A DNA stretch of 64,000 nucleotides from Immundisolibacter sp049322795 (GCA_049322795.1 JBMOQH010000015.1:226792-290791), one strand, 5' to 3'. Positions 10,569 through 19,966 are shown, counted from the first letter of the stretch. Notes: a model not told the origin generated them from the sequence alone. Made by a program: numbers and translations.

Positions 10569-11357
10569 ATGGAACTTGCCTTGAGCGGGAAGATCGCGCT
10601 GGTCACCGGCGCCAGCGAGGGTATCGGCCGCGCCATCGCCGAGGCGCTGGCGGCCGAGGGCGTGCACCTTTGCGTATGCGCCCGCCGCGCCGCGCCGCTG
10701 CAGGACCGGGCCGCGGCGCTCGAGCGCCAGCACGGCGTCCCGGTGCTGGCGGTCCCGGCCGATCTGTCCACCGAGGCCGGGGTCGAGGCGCTGGCCGGCG
10801 CGCACCGGGCGCGTTTCGGCGCCCTCGACATCCTGGTCAACAACGCCGGCTCGATCCGCGCGGGATCCCTGATCACCAAGCCGGAAGCGGAGTGGCAGGA
10901 GGATTTCGCGCTCAAGTTCTGGGGCTATGTGCGACTCACGCGGGCGGTCTGGCCGTGGCTCGTCGAGCGCGGCGGCGGGCGGGTGCTGAACATCGTCGGC
11001 GGCGCCGGCCGCCAGCCGAGCGCGGGGTATCTGGCCGGCGGGGCCGCCAACGCGGGTCTCATGAACCTGACCAAGGCGCTGGGCGACGAGGGCGCGCCGC
11101 ACGGCATCCTGGTCAACGCCATCAACCCCGGGGCAGTGCGCACCGCCCGCTGGCAGAGCCTGATGCAGCGCCAGGCGGCCGAACGCGGCATCAGCGTGGC
11201 GGCGCTCGAGGCCGAACAGCTGGCGCACGTGCCGCTGCGCCGGGGTGGCGAGCCGGAAGAAATCGCCGCCGCGGCGGTGTTTCTGTGCTCCGGGGCGGCC
11301 AGTTACATCACCGGCACCACGCTGCAGGTGGACGGCGGTTACGCCCGCTGCATCTGA
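10569..11357 (+). CDS. SDR-fold protein lacking the catalytic Ser-Tyr-Lys
   Basis: 262 residues with the SDR cofactor motifs TGASEGIG (13-20) and NNAG. An ungapped alignment of the active-site segment to ordinary SDRs puts Gly157 at the catalytic Tyr and Asn161 at the Lys; the catalytic Ser position (NIVGGAG) is also Gly. A Tyr occurs at 154, three residues too early and without a Lys four residues on. The protein probably binds NAD(P) but may not reduce carbonyls by the normal mechanism. GGAGGAG precedes the ATG. The MFS gene starts two bases after its stop, so they form an operon. Confidence 0.85.
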   Translation: MELALSGKIALVTGASEGIGRAIAEALAAEGVHLCVCARRAAPLQDRAAALERQHGVPVLAVPADLSTEAGVEALAGAHRARFGALDILVNNAGSIRAGSLITKPEAEWQEDFALKFWGYVRLTRAVWPWLVERGGGRVLNIVGGAGRQPSAGYLAGGAANAGLMNLTKALGDEGAPHGILVNAINPGAVRTARWQSLMQRQAAERGISVAALEAEQLAHVPLRRGGEPEEIAAAAVFLCSGAASYITGTTLQVDGGYARCI

Positions 11358-11359
11358 CG

Positions 11360-12751
11360 GTGGCCGGATTCGCCGATCTGCTGCGGGATGGCCGCGCGCC
11401 GCTGTCGGTGACGCTGGGCCTGGGCATCGGCCTGCACGCCATGGACGTGTTTCTGGTGGCGACGGTGATGCCGAGCGTGGTGGCCGACCTCGGCGGCGTG
11501 CGCTATTACGCCTGGGTGTCGATGCTGTACATGGTCGGCTCCATCGTCGGCGCCGCCAGCGCCGGGCCGCTGCGCGGCGCCTACGGGTCGCGGCACGCCT
11601 TCCTGCTGGCCGGTGGGCTGTTCCTGGCGGGCTCGCTGGCCTGCGCGGCGGCGCCGCGCATGGAGCTGCTGCTGGCGACGCGCGCGGTGCAGGGTTTCGG
11701 CGGCGGGCTCATCGTGGCGCAGTCGATGGCGCTGGTCAGCGAGCTGTACACGGCCGAGCTGCGCAAGCTGATGCTGGCGTCGATTTCCGGCATGTGGGCG
11801 GCGGCCGCGCTGGCGGGCCCGGCGCTGGGCGGCCTGTTCGCGGAACTCGGCCTGTGGCGCGGCGCCTTCGGCGTGAATGTGCCGATCATCGCCCTGTTCA
11901 GCCTGCTGGCGGCGCGCCATCTGCCGCGAGCCGCGGCACAGCGCGCGCGGCAGCCGTTTCCGCTTGACCGCATTGGTCTCCTGGGGTGCGGGGTGCTCGG
12001 TGTGGCCGCCATCGGGCAACTGCCCGGGCTCGCCTGGCGCCTGATCGCGTTGATGCTGGCCCTGACCCTGGTCACGGCTGCCTTTGCCCGCGACCGGCGC
12101 AGTGCCGTGCGGGTATTTCCGCGCCGGGCCGCTTCCCTGCGCGCGCCGGTCGGGGTGGCCTACGGCCTGTTCGTGACATCGTCCATTCTGCATACCAGCA
12201 TCACGGTGTTCGTGCCGCTGCTGATGCAGCAGGTCTACCACCTGCGACCGCTGCACGCCGGCTATTTCGCCAGCCTGCTGGCGGTCGGCTGGACCACCGC
12301 CTCGCTGACCACGGCGCACTGGCACGGCCGCGCGGAGCGGCGCGCCATCGTCGGCGGACCGCTGCTGATCCTGGCGATGACCGGCGCGCTGCTGGCCGGC
12401 TTTGGCGCACTGCCCGCCGCGGTGATGGGCGTGCTGCTGGTCGTGCTGGGCTTCGGAGTGGGTGCCCTCAGCATCCACCTGATCGCCTTCACCATGCAGC
12501 ATGCCCAGCCCGGCGAGGAGAGCATCACCGCCAGCAGCATTCCCACGGTGCGCACGCTCGGCATTGCGTTCGGGTCGGCGCTGGCCGGCGTCATCGCCAC
12601 CCTGGGCGGCTTGAGCGGGCAGGTGGATGGCGCCGTTGTGCAGGCGGCCGTCGGTGCGGTGTTCGTGGCGAGCCTGCTGGTGGCGGCCTTGCAGCTGGCG
12701 CTGGCGTGGCGCCTGCTGCGCCTCGCGCCCGCGAGAGTTGCGACTGGCTAG
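11360..12751 (+). CDS. MFS transporter, drug:proton antiporter type
   Basis: 463 residues from a GTG two bases after the SDR stop. About twelve or more membrane segments are visible. Between segments 2 and 3 lies the MFS loop, here RGAYGSRHAF, and segment 5 carries GPALGGLF, resembling the antiporter motif C (GPxxGG) of exporters. The substrate is unknown. Operon context with an SDR-fold protein suggests export of a small organic molecule. Alternative start: ATG at 11442, which would remove part of the first segment. Confidence 0.8.
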   Translation: MAGFADLLRDGRAPLSVTLGLGIGLHAMDVFLVATVMPSVVADLGGVRYYAWVSMLYMVGSIVGAASAGPLRGAYGSRHAFLLAGGLFLAGSLACAAAPRMELLLATRAVQGFGGGLIVAQSMALVSELYTAELRKLMLASISGMWAAAALAGPALGGLFAELGLWRGAFGVNVPIIALFSLLAARHLPRAAAQRARQPFPLDRIGLLGCGVLGVAAIGQLPGLAWRLIALMLALTLVTAAFARDRRSAVRVFPRRAASLRAPVGVAYGLFVTSSILHTSITVFVPLLMQQVYHLRPLHAGYFASLLAVGWTTASLTTAHWHGRAERRAIVGGPLLILAMTGALLAGFGALPAAVMGVLLVVLGFGVGALSIHLIAFTMQHAQPGEESITASSIPTVRTLGIAFGSALAGVIATLGGLSGQVDGAVVQAAVGAVFVASLLVAALQLALAWRLLRLAPARVATG

Positions 12752-12991
12752 ACCGGATCGGCGGCGCCCCCAGGCGATGAGGCCGATCGTCCGGCCACGC
12801 CCGCCCGCTTATACTGTGGCGCCACCCGCAACGGGTGGTCCCCCGGCCATCGCACGCCCGCAAGGCGTCTCACGCCCGGTGCCGGCGCCCATCCATGTGC
12901 GCCGGACCGCGCGACGCGTGGCCCCCGTTCCGACCTGCGCCAGTCCTTGCACCGGCATGCGGCGCAGCCACTCCACTGACTGTTCAGGTTC
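12752..12991 (+). other. Leader region of the cold-shock-domain gene
   Basis: A 240-base stretch without a gene. TATACT at 12810-12815 could be a -10 element, but I find no good -35 at the right distance. CCACCC and GGGTGG (12823-12838) can pair as a short hairpin. If transcription starts after TATACT the leader would be about 170 bases, long as in cold-shock genes, but I see no recognisable cold-box. Confidence 0.3.
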
Positions 12992-13345
12992 ATGAAAGGC
13001 ACCGTCAAGCGTTTTTATTTCCGCAAGGGTTTTGGTTTCATCGAGGGTGACCAGGGCACCGAGTACTTTTTCCATTACAGCGATTTCACCGGCGACAAGG
13101 ACGCCCTGCGCCCCGGGCTCGCGGTGGAGTTCCAGCCACAGCAGGGCGACAAGGGCCCATGCGCGGTGGCCGTGGTGCTGCCGGGCGGCACGCCGGGCCC
13201 GGCACGGGCGCCGCGGCCGCCGAAGGCCGACCGGGCATCCGCCGCGCCGGCTGCAACGGGCAAGAGCGGGGCGATACCGTTCATTCTTGGGCTGGTCGTC
13301 GGCGTGGTGATCGGCTTTGCCGGGCACTGGCTGCTCACGCGGTAA
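12992..13345 (+). CDS. Cold-shock-domain protein with a C-terminal membrane anchor
   Basis: 117 residues. Residues 1-66 are a cold-shock domain: GTVKRFYFRKGFGFIEG contains the RNP1-like KGFGFI, and the RNP2-like part reads YFFHYSDF. A proline/alanine-rich linker (67-92) leads to a single hydrophobic helix (about 94-112) ending HWLLTR. This should tether a single-strand nucleic acid binding domain to the inner membrane facing the cytoplasm. Related proteins pair the domain with DUF1294 (several membrane segments); here there is only one. Confidence 0.85.
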   Translation: MKGTVKRFYFRKGFGFIEGDQGTEYFFHYSDFTGDKDALRPGLAVEFQPQQGDKGPCAVAVVLPGGTPGPARAPRPPKADRASAAPAATGKSGAIPFILGLVVGVVIGFAGHWLLTR

Positions 13346-13399
13346 GGTCGATCCGGCGGCGCGGTGACCGCGCCGCCCCTGCTTGGCGAGGAGGTTCAG

Positions 13400-14167
13400 A
13401 TGCAGTTTCAGGACATTCGGGCGGCTGTCACCGGCGGTGCGTCCGGGCTTGGCCTTGCCACCGCGCGGCGCGTGATCGCGGCCGGCGGCCGGGCGCTGCT
13501 GCTGGACGTGAACGCCGAGGCCGGCGCCGCGGCGCTGCGCGAACTCGGCCCGCGGGCGCAGTTCGCGGCCGTGGACGTAACCAATGGGGACGCGCTGGAG
13601 GCGGCGCTTGCCGCCGGCGTGGCGGCCATGGGCGGGCTTGATCTGGCCGTCAGCTGCGCCGGTGTGGTCGGCGCCGGGCTCGCGCTCGGCAAGAACGGCC
13701 CGATGCCGCTCGAGCAGTTCGCCCGCACGATCCAAATCAACCTGATCGGCACGTTCAATTTGGTGCGCCTGGCGGCCTCGCACATGCAGAACAACGCGCC
13801 GCGCGCCGACGGCGAACGCGGCGTGATCGTCAACACCGCCTCGGTGGCCGCCTTCGACGGGCAGATCGGCCAGGCGGCCTATTCCGCCTCCAAGGGCGGC
13901 GTGGTTGGCATGACGCTGCCGCTGGCGCGCGAGTTCGCCCGCCACGGCATCCGCGTGGTCAGCATCGCGCCCGGGCTGTTCAAGACCCCGATGCTAGAAT
14001 CGCTGCCCGAGTCGGTGCAGCAGAGTCTTGGCGCCAGCGTGCCGTTTCCGGCCCGCCTGGGCGACCCGGCCGAGTACGCATCGCTGGTCGAGGTCATCGT
14101 CGGGAACGTGCTGCTGAACGGCGAGACCATCCGCCTCGACGGTGCCATTCGCCTGGCGCCCAAGTAA
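13400..14167 (+). CDS. HSD10-like short-chain dehydrogenase (3-hydroxyacyl-CoA dehydrogenase type II)
   Basis: 255 residues from the ATG at 13400, which has GAGGAGG upstream; an in-frame ATG at 13364 has none. Contains TGGASGLGLAT, the catalytic Ser (NTASVAAFDGQ) and YSASK, with the PGLFKTPML segment typical of the HSD17B10 group. It would oxidise a 3-hydroxyacyl-CoA with NAD. Together with the following acyl-CoA dehydrogenase and enoyl-CoA hydratase it makes a three-step beta-oxidation set on one strand, which supports this substrate class. Confidence 0.88.
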   Translation: MQFQDIRAAVTGGASGLGLATARRVIAAGGRALLLDVNAEAGAAALRELGPRAQFAAVDVTNGDALEAALAAGVAAMGGLDLAVSCAGVVGAGLALGKNGPMPLEQFARTIQINLIGTFNLVRLAASHMQNNAPRADGERGVIVNTASVAAFDGQIGQAAYSASKGGVVGMTLPLAREFARHGIRVVSIAPGLFKTPMLESLPESVQQSLGASVPFPARLGDPAEYASLVEVIVGNVLLNGETIRLDGAIRLAPK

Positions 14168-14199
14168 GCCCGCAGCCCACTCACCGCGCGTATCCCACC

Positions 14200-15873
14200 A
14201 TGAGCGACACCCACGGCGGCGCCTTTCTGGACCCGGCGCAGGCGCCGGACGCCATCTTCACACCCGAGGATTTCGACGCCGAGCAGCAGGCGCTGTTCGA
14301 CACCGCCCGGCGCTTTTGCGATGGGCAGGTGTGGCCCCGGCTGGCCGACATCGAGGCCAAGACCCCCGGTGTGCTCGAAGGGCTGATGCAGCAGGCGTCG
14401 GAACTGGGCCTCACCATGCTCGACCTGCCGGAGGAGCACGGCGGGCTCGACCTGCCGCTGCCGGTGTCGATGCGGGTGCTCGAGAGCACCGGGCGCGAGC
14501 AATCCTTCATGCTGACGCTGATGGTGCAAAACGGCATCGGTTCGCTGCCGGTGGCGCTGTTCGGTACCGACGCCCAGAAGGCCGAATGGCTGCCCGGCTT
14601 TGCCAGCGGCGAGCGGCGCGGCTGCTATTGTCTGACCGAGCCCGGCTCGGGCTCGGACGCGCTGGCGGCGCGCACCACGGCGGTGCTGGACGGTGACCAC
14701 TGGGTGCTCAGCGGCACCAAGCAGTTCATCACCAACGCCGGCATCGCCGACGTCGGCTTCGTGTTCGCCAGGGTGCAGGGCGAGGTGGACGGGCAGACCG
14801 GCTTCAGCTGCTTCATCGTGCCGTTCGACGCGCCGGGCGTGAGCCTGGGCGCCGAGGAGCACAAGCTCGGCATGTACGGTTCGTCCACGCGCCAGGTCAT
14901 CCTGCAGGACGCGCGCATCCCGCGCGGCAACGTGCTGGGGCAGATCGGCCGCGGGCACGTGATCGCCTTCAACATCCTGAACAACGGCCGCTACAAGCTG
15001 GGCGGCACGGCGCTCGGCAGCGCCAAATGCGCGCTCGACGCGGCGCTCGACTACGCCGCCGGACGTCGGCAGTTCGGCCAGCGCATCGCCGACTTCGGCA
15101 TGATCCGGCGCAAGATCGGCCAGGCCGCGGCCGACATCTATGCCGTCGAGAGCGCCATCTACCGCGCCGGCGGCGCCATCGACGCGCTGGCCAACGCGGG
15201 CGGGCGCACCGGCGAGGCCAAGCTCGCGGCGCTGCAGGATTTTGCGCTCGAGTGCTCGATCGCCAAGATCGCCGGCTCGGAGCTGCTCGGCCGGGTGGCC
15301 GACGAGGCGCTGCAGATGTTCGGCGGCTACGGGTTCCTGGAGGAATACCCGGCCGCCAAGTATTTGCGCGACGCGCGCATCGCCCGCATCTACGAGGGCA
15401 CCAACGAGATCAACCGCATCGTCATGCCGCGCACGCTGCTGAAGAAGCTCGCCGCCGGCGAGCTGACGCTCGGCGCCGACAGCGGTGACGGCCCCGGGGA
15501 CGGCCCGCTGGCCAGCCTGAAGGCGGCGCACGCGGCCTGTTTCAATGCCGCCGTGGAACGCCACGGCAGCGGCAAGGGCTTCGATGCCGACCAGGAACTC
15601 ATGGCGCATCTGGCCGACATGATGACGGCTATTTACCTTGCCGAATCGACCGCACTGCGCGTCGCCCGCCACCCGCGCCGCCAGCCGGTGCACGACGACA
15701 TCGCGCAACTGGTGCTGGCGCAGGCCGCGTCGCAGGTGGCGCAGCTGGCCGCCGAGGCGGCCACGCACCTTGGCATCGCCGCCCCGGCCGTCGCGCGCCC
15801 GGCCGCCGATGTGCTGGCGCTGCGCCAGCGCATCGCCGCGCACGTGGTCGACGCCGGCCGCTGCACCCTGTAA
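14200..15873 (+). CDS. Acyl-CoA dehydrogenase with C-terminal extension
   Basis: 557 residues. Residues ~25-410 are the three-part acyl-CoA dehydrogenase fold: the FAD-binding TEPGSGSD and TNAGIADV segments, the GGYGFLEEYPAAKYLRDARI segment and the catalytic base Glu399 in IYEGTNEI. The last ~140 residues add a helical domain like that of very-long-chain and FadE-like enzymes. It catalyses the first FAD-dependent oxidation of acyl-CoAs and passes electrons to ETF. It lies 32 bases after the HSD10-like gene and 23 before the hydratase. Chain-length preference cannot be read. Confidence 0.92.
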   Translation: MSDTHGGAFLDPAQAPDAIFTPEDFDAEQQALFDTARRFCDGQVWPRLADIEAKTPGVLEGLMQQASELGLTMLDLPEEHGGLDLPLPVSMRVLESTGREQSFMLTLMVQNGIGSLPVALFGTDAQKAEWLPGFASGERRGCYCLTEPGSGSDALAARTTAVLDGDHWVLSGTKQFITNAGIADVGFVFARVQGEVDGQTGFSCFIVPFDAPGVSLGAEEHKLGMYGSSTRQVILQDARIPRGNVLGQIGRGHVIAFNILNNGRYKLGGTALGSAKCALDAALDYAAGRRQFGQRIADFGMIRRKIGQAAADIYAVESAIYRAGGAIDALANAGGRTGEAKLAALQDFALECSIAKIAGSELLGRVADEALQMFGGYGFLEEYPAAKYLRDARIARIYEGTNEINRIVMPRTLLKKLAAGELTLGADSGDGPGDGPLASLKAAHAACFNAAVERHGSGKGFDADQELMAHLADMMTAIYLAESTALRVARHPRRQPVHDDIAQLVLAQAASQVAQLAAEAATHLGIAAPAVARPAADVLALRQRIAAHVVDAGRCTL

Positions 15874-15896
15874 CCCCGCCCGCCGCCAGGATCGTC

Positions 15897-16700
15897 ATGA
15901 GCTACCAGCACGTCCAGTTCGAGGTGGCCGACCGCGTCGCCACGCTCACCTTCAACCAGCCGGAAACGCGCAACGCCATCAGCGACGAGGGCATGATCAA
16001 CGAGATCGTGTCCGTGCTGTCGGACATTCCCGCCCGCCCGGACATCTCGGTGCTGATCGTCACCGGCGCCGGCGAGGCCTTCTCGTCGGGCGGCAACGTC
16101 AAGAAGATGCAGGCCAAGGACGGCATCTTCGCCGGCAGCGCCATGGACATCCAGCAGTCCTACCGGCTCGGCATCCAGCGCATTCCGCTGGCGCTGTACG
16201 AGCTCGAGGTGCCGGTGATCGCGGCCGTCAACGGCGCCGCCGTCGGCGCCGGTTTCGACGTGGCCATGATGTGCGACATGCGTCTGGCGTCCAGCACGGC
16301 GCGCTTTGGCGAGACCTTCCTGAACCTCGGCATCATCCCCGGCGACGGCGGTGCCTGGTTCCTGCCGCGGGCTCTGGGGCACCAGCGGGCGGCCGAGCTG
16401 ACCTTCACCGGCCGTCTGGTGGATGCCGACGAAGCGCTGCGCCTGGGCATCGTGCTGGAAGTGCTGCCGCCGGCCGACCTCATGGCCCGGGCGCGCGATC
16501 TTGCCGCGCAGATCGCCGCCAAGCCGCCGCAGGCGCTGCGTCTGGGCAAGCGTCTGCTGCGCGCCGGGCAGGCCATGGACCTCAAACACTTCCTCGATTA
16601 CTGCGCCGCGCTGCAGGCGGCCTGCCACGGCACCGCCGACCACGCCGAGGCGCTGACGGCCTTCTTCGAAAAACGGCCGGGCCGCTACCAGGGCCACTGA
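15897..16700 (+). CDS. Enoyl-CoA hydratase/isomerase family protein
   Basis: 267 residues of crotonase fold. Oxyanion-hole segments are visible: AFSSGGNVKKM (near 65) and NGAAVGAGFDVAMMCDMRLA (near 110). The FGETFLNLGIIPGDGGAWFLPR segment follows, where catalytic acids of the family usually lie. It hydrates trans-2-enoyl-CoA or isomerises a related acyl-CoA. Third gene of the beta-oxidation set. Crotonase-fold enzymes are versatile, so the exact reaction stays open. Confidence 0.9.
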   Translation: MSYQHVQFEVADRVATLTFNQPETRNAISDEGMINEIVSVLSDIPARPDISVLIVTGAGEAFSSGGNVKKMQAKDGIFAGSAMDIQQSYRLGIQRIPLALYELEVPVIAAVNGAAVGAGFDVAMMCDMRLASSTARFGETFLNLGIIPGDGGAWFLPRALGHQRAAELTFTGRLVDADEALRLGIVLEVLPPADLMARARDLAAQIAAKPPQALRLGKRLLRAGQAMDLKHFLDYCAALQAACHGTADHAEALTAFFEKRPGRYQGH

Positions 16701-16726
16701 GCCGGCCGCCCGGAGGCGGCCACACC

Positions 16727-17395
16727 ATGCTCGATTTTTCCCTGCCGCAGAAAATCGCCATCTGGGCGCTGCCGGTGCTGTTCGCCATCACCGTGCACGA
16801 GGTGGCGCACGGTTACGTCGCCAGTCGCCTTGGCGACCGCACGGCGCAGATGATGGGCCGCCTCACGCTGAACCCGCTCAAGCACGTCGATCCGGTCGGC
16901 ACGGTGCTGGTGCCGCTGCTGATGCTGCTGCTGCCGGGCGGCTTTCTGTTCGGCTGGGCCAAGCCGGTGCCGATCGGCTACCGCAACCTGCACAACCCCA
17001 AGCGCGACATGGCCATCGTGGCCGCCGCCGGGCCGTTGTCGAACCTGCTCATGGCGCTGGGCTGGGCGCTGCTGCTGCGCCTGTCGGTGTCGTTCCTGCA
17101 GACGCTGCCGTGGGCGGCGCAGCCGCTGTTTTTCATGGCCCAGGCCGGCATCGCCATCAACCTCATCCTGATGGTGCTGAACCTGCTCCCGGTGCCGCCG
17201 CTCGACGGCGGGCGGGTGCTGACCGGCATCCTGCCGAACCCGCAGGCGGCGCGCTTCGCGGCCATCGAGCCCTACGGGCTGATGATCGTGCTGGCGTTGC
17301 TGCTGACCGGCGTGCTCGGCCGGCTGCTGCAACCGGCCATCGGCCTTTTGAACGAACTACTATTGACGCTGGTTGGCCTGGGAGGGTCCGCTTGA
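16727..17395 (+). CDS. Site-2-protease-like M50 metalloprotease, membrane
   Basis: 222 residues from the ATG at 16727, with about five or six membrane segments. HEVAHG (near residue 25) supplies the zinc ligands and catalytic Glu; NLLPVPPLDGG (near 155) supplies the aspartate ligand. This compact form has no PDZ domain, unlike RseP. It cleaves within the membrane, but the substrate is unknown. Such genes commonly precede trpS and scpAB in Gammaproteobacteria, as here. Its stop overlaps the trpS start. Confidence 0.9.
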   Translation: MLDFSLPQKIAIWALPVLFAITVHEVAHGYVASRLGDRTAQMMGRLTLNPLKHVDPVGTVLVPLLMLLLPGGFLFGWAKPVPIGYRNLHNPKRDMAIVAAAGPLSNLLMALGWALLLRLSVSFLQTLPWAAQPLFFMAQAGIAINLILMVLNLLPVPPLDGGRVLTGILPNPQAARFAAIEPYGLMIVLALLLTGVLGRLLQPAIGLLNELLLTLVGLGGSA

Positions 17396-18597
17396 ACGCT
17401 GACGATCGGGTTCTGTCCGGCATGCGTCCGACCGGACGCCTGCACCTTGGGCACTACCACGGCGTGCTCAAGAACTGGGTGCAGTTGCAGCACCAGCACC
17501 GCTGCTTCTTCTTCGTCGCCGACTGGCACGCGCTGACCACCGAGTACGAAAACCCGCAGCTGGTGGCGGCGCACACGCAGGACATGCTCGTCGACTGGCT
17601 GGCCGCCGGCGTCGATCCGGGCAGCGCGGTGCTGTTCGTGCAATCGCGCGTGCCCGAGCATGCCGAGCTGCATTTGTTGCTGTCGATGATCACGCCGCTC
17701 GGCTGGCTGGAGCGCGTACCCACCTACAAGGACCAGCAGGAGCAGTTGCGCGACAGGGATCTGGCGACCTACGGCTTTCTCGGCTACCCGCTGCTGCAGG
17801 GCGCCGACATCCTGGCCTACAAGGCCACGCTGGTGCCGGTAGGCGAGGACCAGGTGGCGCATCTGGAACTCACGCGCGAGGTCGCGCGGCGCTTCAATCA
17901 CCTGTACGGCCGTGAGCCCGACTTCGAGGCCAAGGTGCAGGCCGCGCTGCGCAAGACCGGCAAGAAGCAGGCGCAACTGTACGAGGACAACCGCCGCGCC
18001 TACCAGGAACGCGGCGACCAGGAGGCGCTGGCGGTGGCGCAGGCGCTGATCCGCGGCCAGGCCAACATCAGCATCGGCGACCGCGAGCGCCTGCTGGGTT
18101 ACCTCGAGGGCTCCGGCATCATCGTCCTGCCCGAGCCGCAGCCGCTGCTGACCGAAACCGCCAGGATGCCGGGGCTCGACGGGCGCAAGATGTCGAAGTC
18201 CTACGGCAACGCCATCGGCCTGCGCGAGGACGCCGATGCCGTCGCCCAGAAGATGCGCACCATGCCGACCGACCCCGCGCGGGTGCGCCGCAGCGACCCC
18301 GGCGATCCCGACAAATGCCCGGTGTGGGCCCTGCATCAGGTGTACTCGGACGAGGCTAGACGCGCCTGGGTGCAGGACGGCTGCCGCAGCGCCGGCATCG
18401 GTTGTCTGGACTGCAAGAAGCCGCTCATCGACGCCGTGCAGGCGGAGCTCGCGGTGTTTCGCGAGCGCGCGCGGCCGTTCGAGGACGACCCGGGTCTGGT
18501 GCGCGAGATCATCGCTGGCGGCTGCCAGCAGGCGCGCGAAGTAGCGCGCGAGACCCTGGACGAGGTGCGCCAGGTCATGGGGCTGGGCTACCGCTGA
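17392..18597 (+). CDS. trpS: Tryptophanyl-tRNA synthetase
   Basis: 401 residues from a TTG start that overlaps the upstream TGA as TTGA; GGAGGG lies six bases before it. Class I synthetase with the HIGH motif as HLGHYHG near residue 19 and KMSKS at 266-270. It is longer than the roughly 330-residue E. coli enzyme because of an insertion and the C-terminal part, a form found in several proteobacteria. It charges tRNA(Trp). Confidence 0.95.
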   Translation: MNADDRVLSGMRPTGRLHLGHYHGVLKNWVQLQHQHRCFFFVADWHALTTEYENPQLVAAHTQDMLVDWLAAGVDPGSAVLFVQSRVPEHAELHLLLSMITPLGWLERVPTYKDQQEQLRDRDLATYGFLGYPLLQGADILAYKATLVPVGEDQVAHLELTREVARRFNHLYGREPDFEAKVQAALRKTGKKQAQLYEDNRRAYQERGDQEALAVAQALIRGQANISIGDRERLLGYLEGSGIIVLPEPQPLLTETARMPGLDGRKMSKSYGNAIGLREDADAVAQKMRTMPTDPARVRRSDPGDPDKCPVWALHQVYSDEARRAWVQDGCRSAGIGCLDCKKPLIDAVQAELAVFRERARPFEDDPGLVREIIAGGCQQAREVARETLDEVRQVMGLGYR

Positions 18598-18602
18598 GCG
18601 CC

Positions 18603-19394
18603 GTGGACACCGAACCCGCGCAGCAGGAACTGCCGCTGGCGCGCGTGCACGGCGCGCCGCTGCTGCGCCTGCCGGAAGACCTCTACATCCCGCCCGACGC
18701 GCTTGAAGTGTTCCTGGAAGCCTTCGAGGGCCCGCTCGACCTGCTGCTGTGGCTGATCCGCCGCCAGAACCTCGACATTCTCGACATCCCGGTAGCGCAG
18801 GTCGCTGAGCAATACATGGCGTACGTGGAACTCATGCGCGAGCTGCGCCTGGAGCTGGCGGCGGATTACCTGGTGATGGCCGCGGTGCTCACCGAAATCA
18901 AGTCGCGCATGCTGCTGCCACGCCCCGAGGGCGACGCCGAAGAAGACGACCCGCGCGCCGCCCTGGTGCGCCGCCTGCAGGACTACGCGCGCTTTCGTCA
19001 CGCCAGCGAAGTGCTGGCGCTGCGCCCACAGTTCGGGCGCGACGTGCTGCCGCTGGCAGTTGCCCCGCCACAGGATGAACGGCCTGCTGCCCAGCCGGAG
19101 GTGAGTCTCGCCGACTTGCTGGCGGCGATGACCGAGGTGCTTTCGCGCAGCGCGCTCAGCGCCCACCACCACGTGCGCCGCGAGCCGCTGTCGGTGCGCG
19201 AGCGCATGAGCCTGATCCTGGAACGCCTCGGTGCAGACGAATTCACGGCGCTCGCCACGCTGCTCGACGCCGCCGAAGGCCGCCCCGGCGTGGTGGTGAG
19301 CTTCATCGCCATCCTGGAGCTGACGCGCGAGCACCTGATCGATCTCGCCCAGCATGAGGCCTACGGGCCTATTTATCTGCGCCGGGCCGCCTGA
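18603..19394 (+). CDS. scpA: Segregation and condensation protein A
   Basis: 263 residues from a GTG five bases after trpS. The N-terminal helical domain has FEGPLDLLLWLIRRQNLDI, diagnostic for ScpA kleisins, and the central region has YLVMAAVLTEIKSRMLLP. The C-terminal winged helix ends before YLRRAA. ScpA bridges SMC heads and binds ScpB to organise the chromosome. The ScpB gene begins at the next base. Confidence 0.95.
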   Translation: MDTEPAQQELPLARVHGAPLLRLPEDLYIPPDALEVFLEAFEGPLDLLLWLIRRQNLDILDIPVAQVAEQYMAYVELMRELRLELAADYLVMAAVLTEIKSRMLLPRPEGDAEEDDPRAALVRRLQDYARFRHASEVLALRPQFGRDVLPLAVAPPQDERPAAQPEVSLADLLAAMTEVLSRSALSAHHHVRREPLSVRERMSLILERLGADEFTALATLLDAAEGRPGVVVSFIAILELTREHLIDLAQHEAYGPIYLRRAA

Positions 19395-19964
19395 ATGGAC
19401 CTGACGCGCATCATCGAAGCCGCGCTGCTGGTGGCGAGCGAGCCGCTCGACGTGGAGCGCCTGCGCGGTCTGGCGCCGGCCGGGCAGACGGTGAGCCGCG
19501 AGGACGTGCTGCGCGCCATCGACGAGCTCACGCTCGAGTGCGCCGGGCGGGCCCTCGAACTCGCCCACACCGCCGGCGGTTACCGCTACCAGGTGCGCGC
19601 GGCGTATGCCGACACGGTCGCGGCGCTGCTCGCCGAGCGGGCGCCGCGCTACTCGCGCGCCGTGCTGGAGACGCTCGCCATCATCGCCTACCGCCAGCCG
19701 GTGACGCGCGCCGACATCGAGGACATCCGCGGCGTGAGCCTGGGCAGCGGCATGATCAAGACGCTGATCGACCGTGGCTGGGTGCGCCTGCTGGGCCACC
19801 GCGAGGTACCGGGCCGCCCGGCCGTGTTCGGCACCAGCAAGGCGTTTCTGGACCACTTCGGCCTGCGTGGCCTCGGCGATCTGCCGGCGCTGGCGGACCT
19901 GGCCAACCCGGACGACGAGCGCATCGGCGACCTGCAACTGTCCATGCTGCCCGAGACGGATTGA
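19395..19964 (+). CDS. scpB: Segregation and condensation protein B
   Basis: 189 residues made of two winged-helix domains. The conserved ETLAIIAYRQPVTRADIEDIRG segment is diagnostic. ScpB dimerises and binds ScpA to regulate SMC. It starts immediately after the ScpA stop and is followed two bases on by rluB, the common scpA-scpB-rluB arrangement. Confidence 0.95.
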   Translation: MDLTRIIEAALLVASEPLDVERLRGLAPAGQTVSREDVLRAIDELTLECAGRALELAHTAGGYRYQVRAAYADTVAALLAERAPRYSRAVLETLAIIAYRQPVTRADIEDIRGVSLGSGMIKTLIDRGWVRLLGHREVPGRPAVFGTSKAFLDHFGLRGLGDLPALADLANPDDERIGDLQLSMLPETD

Positions 19965-19966
19965 CC

